Assembly (NCBI RefSeq): GCF_003855495.1
Contig: NZ_CP034086.1
Location: forward strand, 2,579,501 to 2,643,500
Length of the DNA: 64,000 nt
Direction of reading: 5' to 3'
Origin: Methylocystis rosea
GTDB taxonomy: Bacteria > Pseudomonadota > Alphaproteobacteria > Rhizobiales > Beijerinckiaceae
Shown here: in pieces, positions 42,210 through 50,306 of the stretch
How the letters are laid out: every line of letters starts with the position of its first letter
Numbering within the stretch: position 1 is the stretch's first letter
Made by a program: the position numbers and the translations under genes
The notes under the pieces: generated by a model
Seen by the model: only the letters and a program-made list of their open reading frames with translations
Told to the model about the DNA's origin: nothing
Databases searched by the model: none

Positions 42210-42635
42210 CTAACGATATTGCGCAGGCGGCTGCGGATTGTTCGCGGGATTGCTGTCGTGCTTGGTCAGGCGGGCGACCAACGGCCCGCCGACGAGCGGC
42301 TGAAGTTCCGCCTCCAGCGCGTCGGCGACGTCCTTCCCATAGATTTCCTCACCGGCGACATGGATCGAGAAGGCTTTGCTGTGCTTCTCGATTTTCGCCG
42401 GGTCTTCAATCACCGCCTTGGTCCATTTGTAGAGCGGGAAATTCTCCTCCCCGCGTTGTTCGGCTGCGGCGACATAGTCGGCAAAAGCGTCGAGCTGGTT
42501 CCGAAGCTTCGCGTGATGTTTGGCGAGAATGTCGCTGAGAGGCTTGAGCGCCGGATTTTCCGGATCCTTGCGAGCGAGCTTGGCCGCCGCATCGACGAGA
42601 TTGACCCGAACCTGATATGCCCACTCTTCGCTCAT
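42210..42635 (-). CDS. Uncharacterised 141-residue protein
   Basis: The frame starts MSEEWAYQVRVNLVDAAAKL and has a helical, hydrophilic composition with no signal peptide or membrane segment, so it is probably cytoplasmic. Residues 17-60 look like a helical bundle (LARKDPENPALKPLSDIL, HHAKLRNQLDAFADYVAAAE); the C-terminus is low-complexity (NPANNPQPPAQYR). I do not recognise a family. Codon use and a convergent terminator 5 bases downstream support a real gene. The 488 bases upstream hold no other gene. Confidence 0.6.
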   Translation of the reverse strand: MSEEWAYQVRVNLVDAAAKLARKDPENPALKPLSDILAKHHAKLRNQLDAFADYVAAAEQRGEENFPLYKWTKAVIEDPAKIEKHSKAFSIHVAGEEIYGKDVADALEAELQPLVGGPLVARLTKHDSNPANNPQPPAQYR

Positions 42636-43123
42636 CGATCCACTCCCTGGGGCTGACGCCGCGCGCTGCGCCTCTTTTCACTAGGCTTATGAGCCGACCG
42701 GCGTCGGGGCTAAAAGAACCTTAGCAAATTGGCGAAAACCCGAGATTTTCCAAGACCCCGGGGACGCCGCCGAGTGTCGCTCCTGCTCAGCTATCCCATT
42801 GTCGTCATTATGTTTAATTGCGCATACCCAGGCACAAGGTGATTTTTTTAGCAATATTGTGTATAAGCGGTCCAGCGGCATCCAGGCGGCGCCGCCCTCT
42901 GGGAACGGACCTCGGCCACATTTCAGCCGCCTTGGCCTCCGACTTTGTCGGGTCGACGGCGCGCCTTTCGAAAGTCCCGCGGTCGAGCCGATAAGAGTAT
43001 CGGCTGTTGAGCATCGACGTCGCGCCCTTCGAGGAGTCGGGGGCGGCCGTTTCGCGCGGAACGCGCAGTCACGTCGCGCCGGCCCGGACGTTAAATTGCG
43101 GCCGCAAATAGCAAAGGGTGAAG
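42636..43123. other. Intergenic stretch upstream of chvI
   Basis: 488 bases without a recognisable gene. An AT-rich patch around 42835-42870 (with TTTTTTTAGC and TTGTGTATAAG) may include the chvI promoter. In many relatives pckA is divergent from chvI; it is not present here. Confidence 0.45.
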
Positions 43124-43822
43124 ATGCCGACCATCGCTCTCGTCGACGACGATCGAAACATTCTCACCTCTGTCTCCATCGCTCTGGAGGGCGAGGGGTA
43201 TCGCGTCCAGACCTATACCGACGGCGCGCAGGCGCTCGACGGGCTGCGCGCCAACCCGCCCGATCTGGCGATCTTCGACATTAAGATGCCGCGGATGGAC
43301 GGCATGGAGCTTCTGCGTCGACTGCGGCAGAAGTCGGACCTCCCGGTGATTTTTCTCACCTCCAAAGACGAGGAAATCGACGAGCTGTTCGGCCTGAAGA
43401 TGGGGGCGGACGACTTCATTCATAAGCCTTTCTCGCAACGGCTGCTCGTCGAGCGGGTCAAGGCGATTCTGCGGCGCTCCAATCCAAAGGAGGCCGCGGC
43501 TCAGAAGGAATCGGAGGCCAAGGTCTTGGAGCGCGGCGCGCTGCTGATGGACCCTGAGCGCCACACCTGCACCTGGCGCGGCGATCCGGTGGTGCTGACG
43601 GTCACGGAATTCCTGATTTTGCAGTCGCTGGCGCAGCGTCCCGGCGTCGTGAAGAGCCGCAACGCGCTCATGGACGCGGCCTATGACGACCAGGTCTATG
43701 TCGACGATCGAACGATCGACAGCCACATCAAGCGTTTACGCAAGAAATTCAAGGTCGCGGACAACGACTTCGAAATGATCGAGACGCTCTATGGCGTGGG
43801 CTATCGATTCAAGGAAGCCTGA
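43124..43822 (+). CDS. chvI: Response regulator ChvI (OmpR/PhoB family)
   Basis: 232 residues from ATG 43124; a GTG two codons earlier is in frame but AAGGG fits the ATG. The receiver domain has acidic residues D8-D10, phospho-acceptor D52 in [13 protein letters not shown] and K101 in FIHKPF. A winged-helix DNA-binding domain follows with [18 protein letters not shown] and [11 protein letters not shown]. ChvI works with the ChvG kinase; in Rhizobiales this pair controls envelope, exopolysaccharide and acid-response genes. It heads the chvI-chvG-hprK-EIIA-ptsH cluster. Confidence 0.93.
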   Translation: MPTIALVDDDRNILTSVSIALEGEGYRVQTYTDGAQALDGLRANPPDLAIFDIKMPRMDGMELLRRLRQKSDLPVIFLTSKDEEIDELFGLKMGADDFIHKPFSQRLLVERVKAILRRSNPKEAAAQKESEAKVLERGALLMDPERHTCTWRGDPVVLTVTEFLILQSLAQRPGVVKSRNALMDAAYDDQVYVDDRTIDSHIKRLRKKFKVADNDFEMIETLYGVGYRFKEA

Positions 43823-43844
43823 GTTCTCGCGGAGGGGACGCGAG

Positions 43845-45764
43845 ATGGACGCAAGCGTCGAGGGTGACGGCGACGTGACCGCCGTCGGCGACCAGGTCGC
43901 GGAAGCGCCGCGTCCGGCGGTCCCGGCGACCGCTTCAGCGCGCGACGCCGCGGCGGCGCGGGCCCGCCTGTGGCGGACGGTCTCCGTCCGTTTGGCGCGG
44001 GCGCAGCGCACTGTGCGGCGAACTGTCCAGTCGCATCTTTCGTCCTCGCTCACGCGCCGCATCGTCGTTCTCAATCTTGGCGGGCTGGTCGCGCTGCTGG
44101 CTGGGTTCCTCTACCTCAACCAGTTTCGCGAAGGTCTGATCGACGCCCGCGTGCAAAGCCTGCAAACGCAGGGCGAGATCATCGCCGCGGCGGTGGCGGC
44201 GTCAGCGACAGTCGACACCGACGCCATTTCCATCGATCCCGAGAAGCTGTTGAAGCTTGCGCCGGGAGAAAGCGCGAGCGACGCCGACGGCTCCCCGCTG
44301 GAGTTTTCGCTCAACCCCGAACGCGTCGGGCCGCTGCTGCGGCGACTGGTGTCCCCGACGCGGCTGCGGGCGCGCATCTACGACCGCGACGGCTTTCTGC
44401 TGCTCGACTCGCGCTCCGTCTCCGGTCGTTCGAACATTCTGCGTTTCGAGCTGCCGCCCGCAGGCGGCCAGCCCACCACCCTCGACGCATCGTCTTTCCT
44501 CGAACGGTCGCTGGAGTTTGTCCAGCGCCTGTCGCATCGGCCGGAGCTGCCGCTCTACGAAGACATCGGCATGGGCAATGGCAAAGCCTATCCTGAAGTC
44601 GGCAGCGCGCTCGGCGGCCATATTCATTCGGTGGTGCGCGCCAACGCCAGGGGCGAAACCATCATTTCCGTCGCCGTCCCGGTTCAACGTTACCGGTCGG
44701 TGCGCGGCGCGCTGCTCCTCTCGACCATGGGCGGCGACATCGACGCCGTCATCGTCACGGAACGCTGGGGCATCATCCGCATCTTTCTGGTCTCGGCCGG
44801 CGTGATGCTGCTGATTTCGCTGTTCTTCACCAACACGATCACCGAACCGATGCGCCGCCTCGCCGAGGCGGCCGAGCGCGTGCGGCGCGGCGTCAAATCC
44901 CGCCAGGAGATCCCGGACTTCTCGGACCGGCCGGACGAGATCGGCCATCTTTCGGGCGCGCTGCGCGACATGACGAAGGCGCTCTACAACCGCATCGACG
45001 CGATCGAGCATTTCGCCGCGGATGTCGCGCATGAACTCAAGAATCCGTTGACGTCTCTGCGCAGCGCCGTCGAGACGCTGCCGATCGCCAAGACCGAGGA
45101 GTCGCGGGACAGGCTGCTCGCCATCATCAAGCATGACGTCGGCCGGCTCGACCGTTTGATCAGCGATATTTCCGACGCGTCTCGTCTCGACGCCGAACTC
45201 GCGCGCGCCGACATGGACGTCGTCGATCTCTCGGCGGCGCTGTCGACCGTCGTCGACTTGGCGCGCGCGGTGGAGCGCGGCGACGGCGTCAACATTCAGC
45301 TGACCGTCCGCTCCTCTCCATACGACGCGACGCGCAGCCGCTGGCGCGTTCTCGGCAATGACTCGCGCCTCGGTCAGGTGTTCAACAATCTGATCGACAA
45401 CGGCCGGTCTTTTTCAAAGCCCGGCGGCGTCGTGCGGGTGCTGCTGTGGCCGGAGCGGGCCAAGGGGCCGGGAGGCCAGCAGATCGAAGGCTTCGAGATC
45501 ATCGTCGACGACGACGGCCCCGGAATTCCCGACGGCGCGTTCGAACGCATTTTCGAACGTTTCTACACCGATCGGCCGGAACAGGGGTTTGGCCAGAACT
45601 CCGGGCTCGGGCTCTCGATCTCCCGCCAAATCATCGAGGCGCATGGCGGACGCGTGCGCGCCCTCAACCGCACCCGCGCGCATCCGCAGGGCACTGACGA
45701 GCCCCTGCCCGGCGACGCCGTGCTCGGGGCGCGCTTTGTCGTCTGGTTGCCTTCGGCGCGATGA
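43845..45764 (+). CDS. chvG: Sensor histidine kinase ChvG
   Basis: 639 residues from ATG 43845, 22 bases after chvI, with AGGGG upstream. An N-terminal cytoplasmic stretch (about 75 residues) precedes TM1 (IVVLNLGGLVALLAGFLYL), a periplasmic sensor domain of about 230 residues, TM2 (IRIFLVSAGVMLLISLFF) and a HAMP domain. The dimerisation helix has the phospho-acceptor H396 in DVAHELKNPLTSLRSA, followed by the ATPase domain with NLIDNGRSFSKPGG, DDGPGIP and GLGLSISRQI. It senses envelope or acid conditions; in Sinorhizobium its homologue ExoS is held inactive by periplasmic ExoR. Its stop overlaps hprK by 4 bases. Confidence 0.93.
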   Translation: MDASVEGDGDVTAVGDQVAEAPRPAVPATASARDAAAARARLWRTVSVRLARAQRTVRRTVQSHLSSSLTRRIVVLNLGGLVALLAGFLYLNQFREGLIDARVQSLQTQGEIIAAAVAASATVDTDAISIDPEKLLKLAPGESASDADGSPLEFSLNPERVGPLLRRLVSPTRLRARIYDRDGFLLLDSRSVSGRSNILRFELPPAGGQPTTLDASSFLERSLEFVQRLSHRPELPLYEDIGMGNGKAYPEVGSALGGHIHSVVRANARGETIISVAVPVQRYRSVRGALLLSTMGGDIDAVIVTERWGIIRIFLVSAGVMLLISLFFTNTITEPMRRLAEAAERVRRGVKSRQEIPDFSDRPDEIGHLSGALRDMTKALYNRIDAIEHFAADVAHELKNPLTSLRSAVETLPIAKTEESRDRLLAIIKHDVGRLDRLISDISDASRLDAELARADMDVVDLSAALSTVVDLARAVERGDGVNIQLTVRSSPYDATRSRWRVLGNDSRLGQVFNNLIDNGRSFSKPGGVVRVLLWPERAKGPGGQQIEGFEIIVDDDGPGIPDGAFERIFERFYTDRPEQGFGQNSGLGLSISRQIIEAHGGRVRALNRTRAHPQGTDEPLPGDAVLGARFVVWLPSAR

Positions 45765-46225
45765 CGCCGCCGCAAGCGTCAGAGTATGTTCACGCCAATG
45801 CGCTGGTTCTCGGCGCGTTCGGCCTGCTGCTGCGCGGACCGTCCGGCGCCGGCAAGAGCGCCCTCAGCTTACAGCTTGTCGCCGACTGGCGGGCGCGCGG
45901 CGCTTTCGCGGCGCTCATCGGCGACGACCGAGTCGCGCTCGAAGCGCGCCACGGCCGCCTGATCGCAAGGCCGCACCCGTCGATCCGCGGGATCATCGAG
46001 GCGCGCGGTCTCGGGCTGTTACGCGTCGCCTATGAGCCGGCCTGCGTCTTACGGGCCGTCATCGACCTCCTCGCGTGCGGAGAGTCGCCGAAACGATATC
46101 CCGATGAAGAGGAAGCAACGACTCGGTTGAGCGGCGTGACGCTGCCGCGTATGTTCGAAAACGCCGCAGAGGTCGGGGCGGTGGCGCGGATTGCAGCTTA
46201 CATTCAGAACGTTGCGACAAATTGA
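45761..46225 (+). CDS. hprK: HPr kinase/phosphorylase, short alphaproteobacterial form
   Basis: 154 residues with only the catalytic domain: Walker A GPSGAGKS at 26-33 and D55-D56 of GDDRVAL. The N-terminal domain of the Firmicutes enzyme (about 130 residues) is absent, which is normal for alphaproteobacteria. HprK phosphorylates or dephosphorylates a serine of HPr and so links metabolism to regulation. It overlaps chvG by 4 bases, so sensing and PTS signalling are co-expressed. HPr below retains the target serine. Confidence 0.92.
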   Translation: MTPPQASEYVHANALVLGAFGLLLRGPSGAGKSALSLQLVADWRARGAFAALIGDDRVALEARHGRLIARPHPSIRGIIEARGLGLLRVAYEPACVLRAVIDLLACGESPKRYPDEEEATTRLSGVTLPRMFENAAEVGAVARIAAYIQNVATN

Positions 46226-46414
46226 CGGGGTCCTGCTGTTTTCGCTTGCCTATTTCGCCGCGTTGCACAAAATGTCGCCCCTGTTGAGCGGGGCGATCAC
46301 GGCGGGCGCAACGGCTCCTCCTGGGATGCAATTTGGCTCCGTTCGCCCTTGCGGGCCGACGCATTTTACGAGACATCGGCGCGCAAGAGACGTCTTCATG
46401 AGTGGTAGGGTCGT

Positions 46415-46816
46415 ATGATCGGAATGGTCTTGGTGACCCATGGCCACCTTGCCACTGAGTTTCGCGCGGCGCTCGAACACGTCGTCGGACCTCAAAAGCA
46501 GATTGCGGCGATCTCGATTGGGCCCGAGGACGATATGGAGCGCCGGCGCGGGGATATCATTGAGGCGATCCGCGAGGCCGACAGCGGCGAAGGCGTGGTG
46601 CTGCTCACCGATATGTTCGGCGGCACGCCCTCCAATCTTGCAATATCCGTAATGGATGGCGGAAAGGTGGAGGTTCTCGCGGGGGTCAACCTGCCAATGC
46701 TGATCAAACTCGCTTCGGTCCGCGATACGCAACCTTTGGAGCAGGCGGTGCTGCAGGCGCAGGACGCCGGCCGCAAATATGTTTACATCGCCAGCAAAGT
46801 GCTCAACGCTAAATGA
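46415..46816 (+). CDS. PTS EIIA component, mannose family
   Basis: 133 residues, starting MIGMVLVTHGHLATEF with the phosphorylated histidine H9, and LLTDMFGGTPSNLA. This is the mannose/fructose-family EIIA (often called ManX or PtsM in Rhizobiales), present without EIIB, EIIC or EIID genes here. It therefore serves a regulatory rather than transport role. It is 189 bases downstream of hprK; that gap shows nothing I can identify. Its stop overlaps ptsH by 4 bases. Confidence 0.92.
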   Translation: MIGMVLVTHGHLATEFRAALEHVVGPQKQIAAISIGPEDDMERRRGDIIEAIREADSGEGVVLLTDMFGGTPSNLAISVMDGGKVEVLAGVNLPMLIKLASVRDTQPLEQAVLQAQDAGRKYVYIASKVLNAK

Positions 46817-47130
46817 ATGATCTCGTGACCGATAAATTGCATCAGACTGCGGCCGAAGACGCCATGTCGCGGGAGCTCGCGATCGTCAACAAGAAGGGGC
46901 TGCACGCCCGCGCAACCGCAAAATTCGTGCAGTGCTGCGAAAAATTCGACGCCGTCATCACTGTTTCGAGAGGCGACGAAACCGTTGGCGGCAGCTCGAT
47001 CATGGGCATTCTGACGCTGGGCGCCAGCCAGGGCACGACCATCGCCGTCACGGCGACCGGACCACAGGCGAAGGCGGCGCTCGATGCGCTGGAGACGCTC
47101 GTCGCCAATCGCTTCGGCGAGGACGAATAG
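46813..47130 (+). CDS. ptsH: HPr family phosphocarrier protein
   Basis: 105 residues from ATG 46813. The His site is H31 in NKKGLHARATAKFV, and the regulatory serine is S62 in GGSSIMGILTLGAS (Ser46 of standard HPr), the target of HprK. The first about 17 residues before MSRELAIVNK are extra compared with classical HPr; a start at ATG 46864 would give the normal 88 residues. The 4-base ATGA overlap with EIIA favours 46813. HPr carries phosphate from EI to EIIA; EI (ptsP or ptsI) is not in the window. Confidence 0.92.
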   Translation: MNDLVTDKLHQTAAEDAMSRELAIVNKKGLHARATAKFVQCCEKFDAVITVSRGDETVGGSSIMGILTLGASQGTTIAVTATGPQAKAALDALETLVANRFGEDE

Positions 47131-47300
47131 CTCGGCGAGACGCCGCCGGAAGCGATCGCAAGTTCTCACTTGCAAAACTTGCGCGCAAGCGGCCAGCCCT
47201 GTAGAGCGCGTTCGCCACACTCGCCATGTTATTCGAAGCAAACGCGAGTTGCGATTCGTCGCACGTTTGCTGAACCCTTCCCTGCTGGCAGGCGTCGTCA

Positions 47301-49115
47301 ATGTCCGTCTTTAAAGTTTATGTGCGCGTGCTGGGGCTGTTGCGGCCTCAGGCGCGGCTTGCGCTCATACTGGTCGCGGCCAATCTGGCGCTCGCGATCT
47401 CGGCCTTCGCCGAGCCGATTCTCTTTGGGCGCATCATCGACCGCATGACGCGCGCGCAAGCGCCCGGCGCAACTTTGACGTGGAGCGATCTGCTGCCGCT
47501 CGTGTCCGCCTGGGCCGCCTTCGGCCTGTTTTCGATCGGCGGCGCCATCCTCGTCGGGCTCAACGCCGATCGTCTCGCGCATCGCCGGCGGCTTGCGATC
47601 ATGTCGGATTATTTCGACCACGTTCTCAGCCTGCCGCTGAGTTTTCACACCAACGTCCACTCCGGACGTCTGTTAAAGATCATGCTCGACGGGGCGAACG
47701 CCATGTCGGGGCTGTGGCTGTCGTTCTTTCGCGAGAACTGCGCGTCCTTCGTTGCGCTTTTCGTGCTGTTGCCGGCGACGCTATTCGTCAATTGGCGGCT
47801 CGGCTCGCTGCTCATGGCGCTTGTCGTGATCTTCTATTTCGTGACGAGCTTCGTCCTGCGACGCACGGAAGATCTGCAGGGTCAGGTCGAGCGCTACAAT
47901 TCGACGCTCGCCGAACATGCGTCGGATGCGCTTGGCAATATCCCGGTGGTGCAGAGCTTTACGCGCATCGAAAGCGAGTCGCATGCGCTGAACCGCATCA
48001 TCGATGACGTCATCGCGGCACAAATGCCTGTTCTCTCCTGGTGGGCCTTCGTCGCCGTCGCCAGCCGCGCCTCGGCGACGCTGACGATTTTGGCGATTTT
48101 CCTTTTGGGAATCTGGCTGCATTTGCGCGGCCTCGCCACGATCGGCGAGATCGTCGCCTTCATGAGCTTTGCAACCATGCTGATCGCCCGCCTCGAACAG
48201 GCGGTCGGCTTCGTCAATGTCCTATTCCAGCAGTCCGCGAAGATCGCGGAATTCTTCGGCGTCATCGACACGCCGGCGAGCGTCGCCGATCGCCCGCATG
48301 CCCGCGACGCGGAGCGGCTTGTGGGCGCGGTCGAATTCGACAACGTCACCTTTGCCTACGACGGACGACGGCCCGCGGTCCGCGACGTGTCGTTTACAGC
48401 GAAACCTGGCGAGACGATCGCGCTCGTCGGCTCGACGGGCTCTGGAAAATCAACGACGCTCGGGCTTTTGCATCGGGCCTTCGATCCAGACAGCGGCTCT
48501 GTGAAAATCGACGGCGTCGACATCCGCGAATTCACTCTAAGCTCGCTTCGCCGCAACATCGGCGTCGTCTTTCAAGAGCCGATGCTGTTTGCGCGATCGA
48601 TCGAAGAAAATCTGCGAATCGGCAATCCGGACGCGACAGACGAGGAGATCGCCCATGCGCTCGAACTGGCGCAGGCGACGGAATTCGTCGCGCATCAGAG
48701 CGACGGGCGGGCGACGCGCGTCGGCGAACGCGGCCGCTCGCTCTCGGGCGGCGAGCGCCAGCGGCTCTCGATCGCCCGGGCGCTGTTGAAAAACCCGCCG
48801 ATCATGGTCTTTGACGAGGCGACCTCGGCGCTCGACGCGACGACCGAGCGGATGATCCAAAAGGCGCTGGAGGCGGCGATGAAGGGCCGCACGACCTTCG
48901 TCATCGCCCATCGGCTGGCGACGGTGCGCAACGCCGACCGCATCCTCGTCTTCGATCAGGGCGAGATCGTCGAGAGCGGCGGCTTCGACGAATTGGTCGC
49001 GAAAGGCGGTCGCTTCGCGATGCTCGCGGCGGCGCAGTTCATGACCGAGCCCACCGTTTCGACGACGCCGCTCGACGGGGTTTACGAAGCCGGCGCGCAG
49101 CAGCCGGCGGGGTAG
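47301..49115 (+). CDS. ndvA: Cyclic beta-1,2-glucan ABC exporter NdvA/ChvA-like
   Basis: 604 residues, a half-size ABC exporter with membrane and ATPase domains fused. The membrane domain starts VYVRVLGLLRPQARLALILV; the ATPase has GSTGSGKST, QEPMLFARSIEENLRIGN, LSGGERQRLSIARALL and VFDEATSALDATTE. The overall sequence and length match NdvA/ChvA, which export cyclic beta-1,2-glucans to the periplasm for osmotic adaptation. The glucan synthase gene (ndvB/chvB) is not nearby. Near the ChvG/ChvI genes it fits an envelope theme. The region just after it carries a terminator and then a foreign-looking island. Confidence 0.9.
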   Translation: MSVFKVYVRVLGLLRPQARLALILVAANLALAISAFAEPILFGRIIDRMTRAQAPGATLTWSDLLPLVSAWAAFGLFSIGGAILVGLNADRLAHRRRLAIMSDYFDHVLSLPLSFHTNVHSGRLLKIMLDGANAMSGLWLSFFRENCASFVALFVLLPATLFVNWRLGSLLMALVVIFYFVTSFVLRRTEDLQGQVERYNSTLAEHASDALGNIPVVQSFTRIESESHALNRIIDDVIAAQMPVLSWWAFVAVASRASATLTILAIFLLGIWLHLRGLATIGEIVAFMSFATMLIARLEQAVGFVNVLFQQSAKIAEFFGVIDTPASVADRPHARDAERLVGAVEFDNVTFAYDGRRPAVRDVSFTAKPGETIALVGSTGSGKSTTLGLLHRAFDPDSGSVKIDGVDIREFTLSSLRRNIGVVFQEPMLFARSIEENLRIGNPDATDEEIAHALELAQATEFVAHQSDGRATRVGERGRSLSGGERQRLSIARALLKNPPIMVFDEATSALDATTERMIQKALEAAMKGRTTFVIAHRLATVRNADRILVFDQGEIVESGGFDELVAKGGRFAMLAAAQFMTEPTVSTTPLDGVYEAGAQQPAG

Positions 49116-49140
49116 GCCACGCAATGGCGCGCACCTTTTT

Positions 49141-49164
49141 GTCCACCACCGTTTGGACTTTTTT
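49141..49164 (+). terminator. Probable terminator of ndvA
   Basis: Short hairpin GTCCA/TGGAC with an 8-base loop, followed by six T residues. A second small hairpin GTCTTT-TTG-AAAGAC follows at 49172-49186. Both lie at the left border of the AT-richer island. Confidence 0.5.
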
Positions 49165-49275
49165 GAGTCTAGTCTTTTTGAAAGACACGCACGCTATGCC
49201 ATTTCCGGTTGATATCACGTTTCAACGAGAAATCGTACCTCGCCCGCCTGCACCGATTTTGCTAGGGTTTAGCTG

Positions 49276-50292
49276 ATGTCGCTCCTCCCTTCCACAACCA
49301 AGGTCTTTGATACGTATTGGCGTTTTGCAGCCGAGCGATTGGCGATGTATTATTGCCGCCTCGAAAACTCGGTTGGTCCGTGGACTGAGGATCGGATTTT
49401 ACGCGAGTATCGCTTCACGAACACGTTTCGTGCAGCGGATCGTGTCAGCCAATATCTTATCAGAGAGGTTCAATATCGTAACGATCGCTCTCAGACACCC
49501 GTCGACGTCTTTTTTCGAACAATGCTTTTCAAACTATTTAACCGCATTGAAACGTGGGAGCGGCTCGAGAGGGAATTAGGTCCCTTGAACTGGCAAAGCG
49601 CTCAAATGGATTCGATAGCAGGCGTCCTCGACCGAATGGCGGAAAGGGGCCATCGCCTATATTCGGCCGCTTATATCATGCCCTCGCCGGCGTTCGGTTA
49701 TCCGCGTAAGCACACCAACCATCTAGCGCTGCTAACGAGAATGATGCACGATGGACTGCCAGGTAGACTCACTCGCGCTAAAAGCTTGTGCTCAGCTTAT
49801 GAGATGATTTTGGATTATCCGGGGTTGGGACCATTTTTAGCATTTCAATACACAATTGACTTGAATTACTCCACGCTTCTTGAATTCGACGAAGGAGATT
49901 TCGTCGTAGCCGGTCCTGGAGCTCTCGACGGCATCGCCAAATGTTTTAAGCAGAACGGCTTAGCCAGCCCCGAAGCTATTATATATGCTATGGTTGATTG
50001 TCAGGAGGAGGAATTCGCGCGCCGCGGTCTTAATTTTGGGGGACTCTTCGGTCGACGACTTCATCCCATCGATTGCCAAAACCTCTTCTGCGAGATTTCG
50101 AAGTACGCTCGCATTGCTCATCCCGATGCGGCGGGTCTATCTGGTCGAACCCGTATCAAGCAGCGCTATCGGTCGACAGTTCGCTCAGAAAATATTCCTC
50201 CCTACTTTCCGCCTAAGTGGAGACTGGAGCCTTATCCACTGAAAGTTATATCTCCGATACGAAGCGAGCCCGCTCAATTATTTCTCTTTTAG
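49276..50292 (+). CDS. Alpha-glutamyl/putrescinyl-thymine pyrophosphorylase / 5-hmdU DNA kinase helical family protein
   Basis: 338 residues. The sequence shows the family's conserved stretches in order: YRFTNTFRAADRVSQYLIRE (about 53-72), FRTMLFKLFNRIETWE (about 83-98), KHTNHLALL, DLNYSTLLEF, VAGPGALDGIAKCF, LHPIDCQNLFCEISKYARI and SGRTRIKQRY. I recognise these from the group described with thymine hypermodification in phages, where enzymes replace the pyrophosphate of 5-(pyrophosphoryl)oxymethyl-uracil by an amine, and from related DNA kinases. A bacterial chromosomal copy has no proven reaction. It faces, tail to tail at 14 bases, the MazG-like gene. AT-richer composition than the neighbours suggests acquisition. 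Confidence 0.8.
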   Translation: MSLLPSTTKVFDTYWRFAAERLAMYYCRLENSVGPWTEDRILREYRFTNTFRAADRVSQYLIREVQYRNDRSQTPVDVFFRTMLFKLFNRIETWERLERELGPLNWQSAQMDSIAGVLDRMAERGHRLYSAAYIMPSPAFGYPRKHTNHLALLTRMMHDGLPGRLTRAKSLCSAYEMILDYPGLGPFLAFQYTIDLNYSTLLEFDEGDFVVAGPGALDGIAKCFKQNGLASPEAIIYAMVDCQEEEFARRGLNFGGLFGRRLHPIDCQNLFCEISKYARIAHPDAAGLSGRTRIKQRYRSTVRSENIPPYFPPKWRLEPYPLKVISPIRSEPAQLFLF

Positions 50293-50306
50293 GGAGCAGA
50301 AAAATA

